NCBI GenBank assembly: GCA_026134025.1
Contig: JAOQII010000018.1
Location: 1 to 32,131, forward strand
From: Candidatus Syntropharchaeum sp.
GTDB lineage: Archaea > Halobacteriota > Syntropharchaeia > Syntropharchaeales > Syntropharchaeaceae
DNA: 32,131 nt
Direction of reading: 5' to 3'
In this document: positions 14,424-22,517 of the stretch, piece by piece
Layout: the number at the start of each line of letters is the position of its first letter
Position numbering within the stretch: the stretch's first letter is position 1
Notes under the pieces: model-generated
The model's input: only the letters and a program-made list of their open reading frames with translations
Database searches by the model: none
Told to the model about the DNA's origin: nothing
Translations under genes and position numbers: made by a program

Positions 14424-15821
14424 ATGGTAAAGTATAAGCTTTTTGCAGTAGTATTTGCGCTGATTGCACTCGCCACATTCTCGATTGGATGCATGGAATC
14501 TATAAATATCGAGGAAGCGAGGCCGACCATCACACTTATAGACGACCTTGGACGGGAAGTTACAATCCCACAAAATCCTGAACGAATCGTATCGCTCGCA
14601 CCGAGCACAACAGAAATTGTATTTGCGATCGGGGCTGGTGATAGAGTTGTCGGGGTTGATGAGATCTCAAATTATCCTCCAGAGGTTGAAGCAATCCCGA
14701 AGGTTGGAAGCTATGCGACGATAAACACTGAAAGGGTCGTTGATCTCGATCCTGATCTTGTACTTGCGGCTTATGGAAATGGAATTGAGACGATCGATAC
14801 ATTATCTGATCTTGGAGTGCCTGTTATCGGACTCAACCCCACGACACTGAACGAAACATTACAGAGCATCAATCTCGTCGGGGAGGCCACTGGATGCGAG
14901 GAGAATGCGACCATGCTCACCAGTAATATGCGTATGCAGATCGATGCGGTCAAAGCTGCAGCAGCAAAAGTAGCATACGAGCCGAGTGTGCTCTATGTGA
15001 TCTGGCATGATCCACTCTACTCAGCAGGCAACACTACATTTGAGGATGAGATGATGCGTATCTGCAGAGCTGAGAATATCGCATCTGATCTTCCTGGATA
15101 CAGCATAATGACACTTGAGAACGTGATTAAGCGTGATCCAGAGGTTATAATCACGACAAGTGGTGGCGGGATGGGTGTAGAGGAGACAAACCTCTCATAC
15201 GACTATATAACAACGGATCCGAGATTTGCAGGCATCAAAGCGGTTAAAGATGGGAAAGTTTATGTGATCGATGCCGATATCGCATGCAGACCTGGACCAA
15301 GGATCGTTGATGCGCTTAAGGAGATATTTGGGTATATTCATCCTGAACTCCAAAATTATATAAATGAAGAAGGGATAGAAAAAAATGGTATGAGACTTAC
15401 AAGCACCGCTTTTGAAGAGGGTGGTATGATTCCTTCGAGATATACCTGCGATGGGGAGGATATAAATCCACCGCTTAAGATAGAGGAGGTTCCAGAAGGT
15501 GCAGTAACGCTGGTTCTGATCGTCGACGATCCAGATGCACCGATGGGCACATGGGATCACTGGTTGGTCTGGAACATCCCAATAATCTCAACAATCGAGG
15601 AAAATAGCGTACCCGGCGTGCAAGGAAAAAATTCCTGGGGAAGAAACGACTATGGCGGACCGTGTCCACCATCAGGAACACACAGATACTTCTTCAAGCT
15701 GTATGCCATTGATACCACGCTGGATATTGGAGAAAACTCGACGAAAGAAGATCTTGAAAGTGCGATGGAAGGGCATATCCTCTCCCACACGCATCTCGTT
15801 GGGTTGTACTCGAGGGCGTAA
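14424..15821 (+). CDS. Lipoprotein: BtuF-like ABC substrate-binding protein fused to a PEBP/YbhB domain
   Basis: 465 aa exported and anchored outside the membrane. Residues 1-22 are a lipoprotein signal ending FSIG-Cys23. Residues about 35-310 are a helical-backbone (cluster A-II) binding protein as in vitamin B12 or iron-siderophore uptake: DDLGREVTIPQNPERIVSLA, then VVGVDEISNYP, RVVDLDPDLVLA and a C-terminal IHPEL. Residues 323-465 are a complete phosphatidylethanolamine-binding protein domain of the YbhB/YbcL type, with DPDAPMGTWDHWLVWNIP and GPCPPSGTHRYFFKLYA. The junction is in one open frame next to an A7 run (15379-15385). No permease or ATPase gene is near, so its transporter must be elsewhere or it acts alone. 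I know of no common protein with this fusion. Confidence 0.88.
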   Translation: MVKYKLFAVVFALIALATFSIGCMESINIEEARPTITLIDDLGREVTIPQNPERIVSLAPSTTEIVFAIGAGDRVVGVDEISNYPPEVEAIPKVGSYATINTERVVDLDPDLVLAAYGNGIETIDTLSDLGVPVIGLNPTTLNETLQSINLVGEATGCEENATMLTSNMRMQIDAVKAAAAKVAYEPSVLYVIWHDPLYSAGNTTFEDEMMRICRAENIASDLPGYSIMTLENVIKRDPEVIITTSGGGMGVEETNLSYDYITTDPRFAGIKAVKDGKVYVIDADIACRPGPRIVDALKEIFGYIHPELQNYINEEGIEKNGMRLTSTAFEEGGMIPSRYTCDGEDINPPLKIEEVPEGAVTLVLIVDDPDAPMGTWDHWLVWNIPIISTIEENSVPGVQGKNSWGRNDYGGPCPPSGTHRYFFKLYAIDTTLDIGENSTKEDLESAMEGHILSHTHLVGLYSRA

Positions 15822-15827
15822 GGGGTA

Positions 15828-17519
15828 TTAATCCTCACCTATCACCATCAATAGATCGCCCTGCATCACGGTATCCCCTTCGTCGATGAAGATCTCTTTC
15901 ACTGTTCCACTCTTTGGTGCATGGATATCGTTCTGCATCTTCATCGCCTCAAGCACGCAGATAACATCTCCCTCTTCAACCTCTCCTCCAGCGCCGACAT
16001 TGAGCTTGACGATCATCCCCTGCATAGGGGCGAAGACACCACCCTTGATCTCGGCCCTTGGACGCGTATCATCCTTCTTCTTGATCTCCATGCCTGCAGG
16101 GAGTATACGCACATTATAGATCTCGCCGTCGACCTCAACTCCAAACTCAGCCTCGAAGGTCTCTGTTGTATGTCTTTTCGGGATCGCCTCTTCCTCAAGT
16201 TCGCCACTCAGGAATTTTATCGCAACTGCGGGATAGAGGGCATACGTCAGTATATCCTCTTCCTTTTTCACGATATGCATCCGCTCAAGTTCTTCTTTTG
16301 CAAGCTCATAGTACGGCTCAAGGAGGTCTGCAGGTCTCACCGTAATCGGTTCTTCCTCGGATACGATTTCACGCACTTTTTCATCGATCTCACCAGGAGG
16401 TCTGCCATAGAAACCGCTTATATACTCGCGCACCTCCTTTGTGACCATCTTGTACCTGCCATTCAGAACATTTAGAACTGCCTGGATACCGACGATCTGA
16501 CTTGTTGGTGTTACAAGTGGAGGATAGCCAAGCTCTGCTCTGACCTTTGGCACCTCTTCAAGGACTTCTTTATACTTTTCAAGCTTGTTCTGCTGTTCAA
16601 GCTGTGATACAAGGTTTGAAAGCATCCCGCCTGGAATCTGGTAGAGGATGACGTTTGTATCTATACGCTCCGAGATCGGGTTGATGAGTCCTTCATACTT
16701 TTCCCTAACTTCCATTAACCGCTCCTTAAGTTCTGTGCAGTAAGCAAGGTCGAGACCTGTATCATACGGCGTACCTGCGAGTGCTGCAATAAAAGGTTCA
16801 AGCGGCGGCTGCGATGTCCCGCCTCCAAATGGTGATAGGGCGGTATCGAGAATATCAACATTTGCTTTACATGCTTGATAGTAGCTTAGGGGTGCCATCC
16901 CTGACGTGCAGTGGCAATGCAAATCAACCAGAACTCCAACCTCTTTTTTGAGTGATTTTATGAGGTTATAAGCCTCTGTGGGCGAGATTAAACCCGCCAT
17001 ATCCTTGATACAGATCGAATCTGAACCGAGATCAACGAGATCTTTCGCCATTCCAACGAATGACTCAATCGTATGAACAGGACTTATCGTGTAGGATATC
17101 GTCCCCTGGACATGCGCCCCAAGGCGTTTTGCGGTCTTGATCGAGACCTCCATGTTCCTCACATCGTTCAAGGCATCAAATATCCTGAAGATCTCAATCC
17201 CGTTCTCAAACGCCTTCTCAACGAATTTACGAACGATATCGTCGGGGTAATGTCGGTATCCAACGAGGTTCTGACCTCTAAGAAGCATCTGGAGCGGCGT
17301 CTTCTTGATCCTGCTCTTCAGGCTCCGTAACCTTTCCCATGGATCCTCGTTGAGATACCGTATACATACATCGAAGGTCGCACCACCCCAGACCTCCATC
17401 GAGAAAAAGCCAACCTCATCCATCTCCTCTGCGATGGGCAACATATCTCGCGTACGCATACGGGTTGCGATCAATGATTGATGAGAATCCCTGAATGTCG
17501 TATCCGTTATCTTAACCAT
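15828..17519 (-). CDS. pycB: Pyruvate carboxylase subunit B (carboxyltransferase + biotin carrier)
   Basis: Transfers CO2 from carboxybiotin to pyruvate to make oxaloacetate. The carboxyltransferase (HMGL-like TIM barrel) covers about 1-290, starting with ITDTTFRDSHQSLIATRMRT and including the metal-site DLHCHCTSG. The conserved PYC/OADA domain follows, and the biotinyl domain at the C-terminus carries VLEAMKMQ with the biotin Lys about 37 residues from the end. The two-subunit methanogen enzyme needs PycA (biotin carboxylase), which is not in the window. It could instead be an oxaloacetate decarboxylase alpha chain, but no membrane subunits are nearby. The ATG at 17519 (MVKITDTTF) fits homologues; a TTG at 17558, directly after the endoQ stop and behind GAGGT, would add 13 residues. 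Confidence 0.9.
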   Translation of the reverse strand: MVKITDTTFRDSHQSLIATRMRTRDMLPIAEEMDEVGFFSMEVWGGATFDVCIRYLNEDPWERLRSLKSRIKKTPLQMLLRGQNLVGYRHYPDDIVRKFVEKAFENGIEIFRIFDALNDVRNMEVSIKTAKRLGAHVQGTISYTISPVHTIESFVGMAKDLVDLGSDSICIKDMAGLISPTEAYNLIKSLKKEVGVLVDLHCHCTSGMAPLSYYQACKANVDILDTALSPFGGGTSQPPLEPFIAALAGTPYDTGLDLAYCTELKERLMEVREKYEGLINPISERIDTNVILYQIPGGMLSNLVSQLEQQNKLEKYKEVLEEVPKVRAELGYPPLVTPTSQIVGIQAVLNVLNGRYKMVTKEVREYISGFYGRPPGEIDEKVREIVSEEEPITVRPADLLEPYYELAKEELERMHIVKKEEDILTYALYPAVAIKFLSGELEEEAIPKRHTTETFEAEFGVEVDGEIYNVRILPAGMEIKKKDDTRPRAEIKGGVFAPMQGMIVKLNVGAGGEVEEGDVICVLEAMKMQNDIHAPKSGTVKEIFIDEGDTVMQGDLLMVIGED

Positions 17520-17558
17520 CGAAGATAATTTCTGGAGGTAGGCAATAAACTTTTCCAA

Positions 17559-18764
17559 TCAGACCTCATCATACGAATCGAAGAGCGAGCGCTGTCCATT
17601 TGAAAGAACCTTATCCAGGTTTGCTGGGAGTTTGATCGTGCCGTACCTTCCGCCACCACCAGGTTCTACAATAACACGCCCCTCTTTGAAGGCACAAATT
17701 GCGCTAACAACCGATCTGTCGAATCCTTCAAAGTCCTCAGGCTTTGAGTCCACAAGCACTGCAACCTCAGATCCGAATCGCATAACAAGCTTTTCCCAGA
17801 GTTCTCTGACTGATTTTGTATCTACACCACGATGAATCGCGAGTGATATGATCTCTGAAAGCGGAATCAGGTGAAGATATGGGGGACGGTGTGGCGGATG
17901 TATGGGAGTTTCGAGATCTGCAAGCTCCCTGACTCTGTCAAATACACCTTTTTTGATCAGCCCCCCACATTCGCATCTCCACCTATAAGCAACCGCTTCT
18001 TCAGGACTGAATTTCCTGTAACACCTGGTACATGCGGTCTGGTTGTATTTACCCTCTTCTGGAGGGAGTCCAACATTCAATATCGGACGTCTGCCCTTCT
18101 TGCGCAAAATTGCCAGTTTAAGCTCATCAAAGGTTATATCCTCCATCTCGAATCGGTTGAACTCGCGTGCAAGCCGTATAGCCCAGGGTGAATGCGCATC
18201 CGAATTTGTGAGAAATGTAAGATCGCGATGGTCAGAGATCAGATCAGCGTAAGACGAATCAGCGCTGAGTCCGAGTTCGATGAATGAGATGTAATCTCGC
18301 ATATCCTCATAGCAGTCCTTCAGGGAATCGTGATAAGCATAGATCGCTGTCCATGGCGTGAACGCGTGGGCAGGACCTATGAGCGCTTCTATATCACTTG
18401 CAGCCTCTGCGATCTCAGCGCCGGAGAGGTTCACTCTCGGTCTCCCGTCCTTGTCGATATCGGTCGAGTATCGTACAAAAGCCTCACGAAGCTCCTCTGC
18501 CTTTGTGAGAGAGGGGAGTATCATGAGGTGATGGACGCGATTTGCATCTTCAACCTCGCAGGTTGGTAGAAAAAACTCATCAAAGAGATCTTTATTTGCT
18601 TTTATCTCAGAGATCCAGCCTGGATGCAGGCAGTCCCCACTCCCGATTAAGTTTATCCCCTTTTTTGGCGCCTCTCGTGCGAGCGTTTCAATCGTCATCT
18701 TCTTTGATGATGCCGCTGCAAAGTGAGAGTGTATGTGAAGGTCGGCGTTGACGCTGATCGGCAT
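17559..18764 (-). CDS. Endonuclease Q-like PHP-domain nuclease
   Basis: 401 aa of the family formerly annotated TIGR00375, now known from Thermococcales as EndoQ, which nicks DNA 5' of uracil, hypoxanthine, xanthine or abasic sites. The N-terminal PHP domain shows metal-binding blocks ADLHIHSHFAAASSKKM (7-23), GSGDCLHPGW (41-50) and TNSDAHSPWA (186-195). A zinc module has Cys245/Cys248 and Cys264/Cys266. The C-terminal helical region (about 290-401) follows. Length is close to the known enzymes. A TATA element at 18785-18794 is so close that the mRNA is probably leaderless. pycB follows with no gap if its TTG start is used; this pairing has no evident functional logic. Confidence 0.86.
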   Translation of the reverse strand: MPISVNADLHIHSHFAAASSKKMTIETLAREAPKKGINLIGSGDCLHPGWISEIKANKDLFDEFFLPTCEVEDANRVHHLMILPSLTKAEELREAFVRYSTDIDKDGRPRVNLSGAEIAEAASDIEALIGPAHAFTPWTAIYAYHDSLKDCYEDMRDYISFIELGLSADSSYADLISDHRDLTFLTNSDAHSPWAIRLAREFNRFEMEDITFDELKLAILRKKGRRPILNVGLPPEEGKYNQTACTRCYRKFSPEEAVAYRWRCECGGLIKKGVFDRVRELADLETPIHPPHRPPYLHLIPLSEIISLAIHRGVDTKSVRELWEKLVMRFGSEVAVLVDSKPEDFEGFDRSVVSAICAFKEGRVIVEPGGGGRYGTIKLPANLDKVLSNGQRSLFDSYDEV

Positions 18765-18784
18765 ACCTCTAACTCGACCACGAG

Positions 18785-18794
18785 GTATTTAAAC
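18785..18794 (-). promoter_or_regulatory. TATA box of the endoQ-pycB operon
   Basis: Minus-strand GTTTAAATAC is centred about 26 nt upstream of the endoQ ATG at 18764, the distance expected from TATA to transcription start. This suggests a leaderless or nearly leaderless transcript. Confidence 0.55.
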
Positions 18795-18874
18795 TTGGTT
18801 GAATCTATATTGATCTTATCTATCTCCTGCTTGACATGATTAATTTGTTATAAAGTAAAATGAATTACATGTCC

Positions 18875-18884
18875 ATAAAATTTA
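18875..18884 (+). promoter_or_regulatory. TATA-like element for the 57-aa protein gene
   Basis: ATAAAATTTA is centred about 31 nt before the ATG at 18911. The stretch between lacks a ribosome binding site, so a leader of only a few nt is expected. The gap 18765-18910 otherwise holds only the two opposed promoters and AT-rich sequence. Confidence 0.45.
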
Positions 18885-18910
18885 AGTAGTATGATAACGA
18901 CATATTAACT

Positions 18911-19084
18911 ATGCAGGTAAAACAACTATCTGAGGAAGAAGTCAAGGAGGTTCAGGCACTGGAGAAGGACCTTGGCGTGGTACTCGTCGCATACACACGA
19001 TATGCAGATCTCGATGCTGACGCGACAAAGAAAGTTCAGGCACTCGAGGAAAAGCTCGGGCTGACACTCCTTGCATTCGAGTGA
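18911..19084 (+). CDS. Small 57-aa protein made of two similar repeats
   Basis: A monocistronic small gene, MQVKQLSEEEVKEVQ at the start and LGLTLLAFE at the end. Two units align almost residue for residue: EVQALEKDLGVVLVAY (13-28) and KVQALEEKLGLTLLAF (41-56), each probably a helix followed by a beta strand. The protein is acidic, cysteine-free and without export signal. I recall similar tiny helix-strand proteins in methanogen genomes but know of no assigned function. Its own TATA element (18875-18884), probable leaderless start and a strong hairpin terminator after the stop argue that it is a real, separately expressed gene. The internal duplication argues against a random frame. Confidence 0.75.
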   Translation: MQVKQLSEEEVKEVQALEKDLGVVLVAYTRYADLDADATKKVQALEEKLGLTLLAFE

Positions 19085-19099
19085 AGATTTGAGTTGGGG

Positions 19100-19136
19100 G
19101 TAGGTTGAACCGTTTCGACCTGCTCTTTTTTATTTT
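19100..19136 (+). terminator. Hairpin plus U-tract terminator
   Basis: GTAGGTTGAA (19100-19109) pairs with TTCGACCTGC (19114-19123) over 10 bp including two G-T pairs, with a 4-nt loop CCGT, followed by TCTTTTTTATTTTA. This looks like a bacterial-style intrinsic terminator and lies 16 nt after the 57-aa gene. The T-tract overlaps the stop codon of the convergent helicase gene. Confidence 0.7.
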
Positions 19137-21951
19137 ACTCCCTCCAGAACCCCCTGGTTGCAGCATACTTACGCTCTGCATCCATTATATCACGGTAGAA
19201 GTCCATCTCATCATCCCTGAGCTTTGAGATGATCCTTGATGCAATCTCAGGCCCGACTCCCCTGGATGCGAGTGCGATCACGGCCTTCAGACCGTGCGAG
19301 AGAACAAGGTTTGCATTCCTGTACACACGTTTGATCCGTGCCTTCTCTCCACTCCCCTTCTTCAGAAGCTCGATCTCCTCATCCTCCCATGGTTTTAGGG
19401 CTGCAATCATCCTTGAGCCACAGACCAGGCACTCGATCGGCTCTTTCACATCTCTGACCTTCTGTTTAAGCCTCCATTTCTTACAGGTGGTGCAAAAAAG
19501 TATCACATGGTCGTTCATGATCCGCTCTTTCAGTGCGATTAGGATTGAGCGATCAACCCTCTTCGATGTCAGAAGATCCTTCCTACCACCATATCCACTC
19601 AAACCCACCGGGCTCAAGGTGCTGGTAAACTCAATCCTGATCTTTCCATCATTGATACGTTTCAGGAATTTCATACACTGTTCGATATCAAGGTTCTCAT
19701 GAAATATAGCCTGTATAGCCTCTCTCTCGATTGGTGTGTTGTGGAATAGATCATAGAGGCGATTTACAGGTATCTTACTGTAGTCTGCATCCTTTCCTAT
19801 CGCTCCAAACTTCTTTGCAACATTTACCATCTTCCATCGAAGGAGGATCGTGTTCTTGAGTGTCATCTTCAAGATCGGCTCAACATATTCAGGCTTTATC
19901 GATGATATGAGCTCCAGCATGTAGCTTCTTGAGATTGGTGCGGGTGTTCTGAACTTGATCCTGTATGGATCGATCTCAAGCGGGATGCTTGATCCAAACT
20001 TCGCTGCAATATAGGAGGTTATAACTCTTCCAAGCGTATCGTTTGCCCTGTGACCAAGAGCAACGTTTATCACAACCGAATCCTTCTCAATCTCGATCAG
20101 GATCGTCTTATCATCTGGAACGATGAAACCCTGATCGATCTGTTTTCTTAAAAGCTCTGTAACCCTGCATACCGTATTTATATCTGTATCGCACACTTTA
20201 AGAACTTCTTTATAAATTTCAGAATCAGATAGACCTTCTTCTATCATATCAGCGATCATTCTTCGCATTTTCCCGACCTGCTCGGCAACCTCGAATGGCA
20301 CAGGTATCTCCTCACCAACCCAGCTTGGAAGTTCACCTTCTGGATCTCTGACTGGCTCAACATTGAGCTTTCGTTCCTCGATCGTTATTATCCGCCACAT
20401 CTCCCCACGAGTCACAAATACCGCACCAACCCTGGCAAAATTGATTACAAACGCCTCATCGAGCATTCCGATCCGCCTGCGACTCACAATATCATAGACC
20501 TCGTAGCGTTTCTCATCAGGGATCATCGAGAGGTTCTCGTAGTAGTAACTCCTGCCCCTTCCACGGCGCGAGATGCCTTCGTCATCAACCCAGATCAGCC
20601 TGTGATCTTTTAGATCTGTGATGATATTCTCACATGCCTCCTTTGTGAACCTTCTGAACGGGTACGCTCGCTTTATTATCGAATAGAGACCATCCGCATC
20701 CATTCTGTCATACTCAAGAAGCATACCACAGATCTGGTTTGCAACAACGTCAAGTGCTCCTTCTCTGATCCGCTTCACCTCTGCCAGACCCTTCTTCGCC
20801 ATCCCTGCGATCACCCATGACTCGATTATCTCATCAGGATCTTCTGCGATGATGATACCTTTTGATACCCGATCCATCGAGTGACCCGACCTTCCAACCC
20901 GCTGGATAAGCCTTGTAACCTCCCTTGGGGACATGTACTGAATTACAAGATCCACTGACCCAACGTCGATCCCGAGCTCCATCGATGATGTGCAGATGAG
21001 CCCTCGAATTTTTCCCTCCTTGAACCTGTCCTCGATCTCGATGCGCATCTCCTTTGAGAGTGAACCATGGTGCACACCGATTGAGTCGGGATCTGTGATG
21101 AGTCGAAGTCTGTATGAAAGTGCTTCTGCGGACTGACGGGTGTTTACAAATATGAGCGTTGATCTGTGAGAAGATATAAGGTCCCTGATCATCCTGATAT
21201 GCGATGCAGTCGCTGTTTCTATCGAAAGAAGCTTTGAGATCTCGATATCCTCCTCATTGATCGCGGGGGCGCATACCTCAACCGATAACGATTTTGCAAA
21301 GGAGACATCGATGATCCTGGGTGCACCCTCAGATCCCCCAAGAAACTTTGCAACATCCTCAGGGTTTCCAATTGTGGCGGATAATCCGATCCTCTGAAAG
21401 TCCCCTGAAACCTCTCTCAGCCTCTCAAGCGTTATTGCAAGCTGCAACCCACGTTTTGAGTCTGCAAGCTCATGTACCTCATCAACAACAAGCCATGAAA
21501 GATCTTTGAGGTGCTGTCGCATCCGTCCACCAACTAAAAGAAGCTGGAGTGTCTCTGGTGTTGTTATGATAAAATCTGGAGGGTGTAAAGCCTGTCTTCT
21601 CCGCTGGGACTGTGGTGTATCGCCATGTCGAACCTCGACGCTGATCCCAAGCTCATTGCCCCACTCAAAGAGTCTTTTCAGCATATCACGGTTCAAAGCC
21701 CTGAGTGGTGTCACGTAAACAGCAGATATGCCATTCCTCACTCTTTTATTCAGGATCTTATGAAAGATCGGGAGCACCGCGGCTTCGGTCTTGCCGGTTC
21801 CGGTGGGTGCGATCAGGAGAATATCGTTTCCCGAGAGAATTGCTGGTATCGCCTCAATCTGTGGCGGACTCGGTTCTTTTATTCCGTTTTTATCAAGTAA
21901 CTCTCTGATTCGCTCGTCGAGGAGTTTGAATACATTACCATTCTTCATCAC
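19135..21951 (-). CDS. Lhr-type superfamily 2 DNA/RNA helicase
   Basis: 938-aa archaeal Lhr-family helicase. The motor domains cover about 1-420: Q-motif region EPSPPQIEAIPAIL, Walker A APTGTGKTEAA (48-58), motif II VVDEVHEL, motif III GLSATIGN, motif V/VI GIDVGSVD and RLIQRVGRSGH. The winged-helix and Lhr core follow (about 430-800). Near the C-terminus a probable zinc ribbon pairs CTTC and CLVC, and the tail includes HhH-like ASRGVGPEIASRII. Family members unwind DNA or anneal RNA and act in repair or RNA metabolism. I cannot assign the aLhr1 or aLhr2 subgroup with certainty. The start is GTG 21951 or ATG 21948, only 13-16 nt after a tRNA gene on the same strand, leaving no room for a separate promoter. 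Confidence 0.93.
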   Translation of the reverse strand: MMKNGNVFKLLDERIRELLDKNGIKEPSPPQIEAIPAILSGNDILLIAPTGTGKTEAAVLPIFHKILNKRVRNGISAVYVTPLRALNRDMLKRLFEWGNELGISVEVRHGDTPQSQRRRQALHPPDFIITTPETLQLLLVGGRMRQHLKDLSWLVVDEVHELADSKRGLQLAITLERLREVSGDFQRIGLSATIGNPEDVAKFLGGSEGAPRIIDVSFAKSLSVEVCAPAINEEDIEISKLLSIETATASHIRMIRDLISSHRSTLIFVNTRQSAEALSYRLRLITDPDSIGVHHGSLSKEMRIEIEDRFKEGKIRGLICTSSMELGIDVGSVDLVIQYMSPREVTRLIQRVGRSGHSMDRVSKGIIIAEDPDEIIESWVIAGMAKKGLAEVKRIREGALDVVANQICGMLLEYDRMDADGLYSIIKRAYPFRRFTKEACENIITDLKDHRLIWVDDEGISRRGRGRSYYYENLSMIPDEKRYEVYDIVSRRRIGMLDEAFVINFARVGAVFVTRGEMWRIITIEERKLNVEPVRDPEGELPSWVGEEIPVPFEVAEQVGKMRRMIADMIEEGLSDSEIYKEVLKVCDTDINTVCRVTELLRKQIDQGFIVPDDKTILIEIEKDSVVINVALGHRANDTLGRVITSYIAAKFGSSIPLEIDPYRIKFRTPAPISRSYMLELISSIKPEYVEPILKMTLKNTILLRWKMVNVAKKFGAIGKDADYSKIPVNRLYDLFHNTPIEREAIQAIFHENLDIEQCMKFLKRINDGKIRIEFTSTLSPVGLSGYGGRKDLLTSKRVDRSILIALKERIMNDHVILFCTTCKKWRLKQKVRDVKEPIECLVCGSRMIAALKPWEDEEIELLKKGSGEKARIKRVYRNANLVLSHGLKAVIALASRGVGPEIASRIISKLRDDEMDFYRDIMDAERKYAATRGFWRE

Positions 21952-21964
21952 AGATCGACCATGA

Positions 21965-22037
21965 CGGACTCGCCGGGATTTGAACCCGGGTTCTTGGATC
22001 CGGAGCCCAAGAGGATAGTCCGCTACCCCACGAGTCC
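21965..22037 (-). tRNA. tRNA-Arg (anticodon CCG)
   Basis: The minus strand folds as a cloverleaf with acceptor GGACTCG/CGAGTCC, anticodon stem TTGGG/TCCAA (one G-T pair), loop CTCCGGA (anticodon CCG, codon CGG) and T-arm CCGGGTTCAAATCCCGG. The discriminator base is G, and CCA is not encoded. No intron. It lies 5 nt after tRNA-Arg(TCG) and 13 nt before the Lhr helicase start. Confidence 0.95.
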
Positions 22038-22042
22038 ACCTA

Positions 22043-22115
22043 CGGGCCTGCTGGGATTTGAACCCAGGTTATCGAGTCCGAAGCCCGATAGGATAGTCCG
22101 CTACCCTACAGGCCC
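22043..22115 (-). tRNA. tRNA-Arg (anticodon TCG)
   Basis: Cloverleaf with acceptor GGGCCTG/CAGGCCC, anticodon stem TCGGG/CTCGA, loop CTTCGGA (anticodon TCG) and T-arm CTGGGTTCAAATCCCAG. G discriminator, no encoded CCA, no intron. The D-arm is identical to that of the adjacent tRNA-Arg(CCG) (GGGTAGCGGACTATCC), suggesting descent by tandem duplication or strong identity constraint. Confidence 0.95.
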
Positions 22116-22121
22116 TTTGAG

Positions 22122-22194
22122 AGCCTCGGGCGGGATTTGAACCCGCGACCTCGTGCTTACCAAGCACGCGCTCTGCCAGCTGAGCCACCGAGGC
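22122..22194 (-). tRNA. tRNA-Thr (anticodon GGT)
   Basis: Cloverleaf with acceptor GCCTCGG/CCGAGGC, D-arm GCTCAGCTGGCAGAGC, anticodon stem CGTGC/GCACG, loop TTGGTAA (anticodon GGT) and T-arm GCGGGTTCAAATCCCGC. Discriminator T, no encoded CCA, no intron. First gene of the minus-strand cluster; tRNA-Arg(TCG) follows after 6 nt. Confidence 0.96.
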
Positions 22195-22211
22195 GCACAC
22201 CACAATTTAGT

Positions 22212-22228
22212 CTCGGTGGTATATGAAG
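22212..22228 (-). promoter_or_regulatory. Possible promoter of the tRNA-lhr cluster
   Basis: Minus-strand TTCATATACC is centred about 27 nt upstream of tRNA-Thr, a suitable distance for its start site, though the match to a TATA box is modest. The adjoining CTCGGTGG (plus strand, 22212-22219) is an inverted copy of CCACCGAG at the tRNA-Thr 5' end. Confidence 0.35.
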
Positions 22229-22517
22229 ATAGTTGTTTTTCCATCATCGCGATATGAATTTGTAAGCTCCATGGCTACATTGCGATGGTCGATGGGTCAC
22301 CTCTATAAAATTGTAGTGATCCCAGTCAGCAGGGAAGTTCGTGTAAAGCAGCCGTTTTTTATCCTGCAATCTGATAAATATAGTCCTCCGCAAAACTTTA
22401 TCCACTATCTCATCTCATTCCCTCCTGTGAGGGGGAGACTCAATCGCCCATCATCTACCAAAGGTGGACTTTCGCGTATAGGCACAAGCCTGCCCTGGTG
22501 GGATTAACGCAAATTCG
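22229..22517. other. Gene-poor stretch, no confident feature
   Basis: About 290 nt between the tRNA cluster promoter and the transposase relic. Open frames exist on both strands (plus 22223-22507; a shorter minus frame within about 22245-22400) but neither gives a recognisable protein. A small GC-rich inverted repeat, TCCCTC/GAGGGGGA, lies near 22424-22438. This is most likely remnant sequence left by earlier insertions next to the tRNAs. Confidence 0.4.

Noticed and set aside
22223-22507. Plus-strand 94-aa frame with GGTGG before its ATG
   Set aside because: No recognisable motif and unusual Ser/Arg/Trp-rich composition. The complementary strand is also partly open, and the stretch borders a dead transposase.
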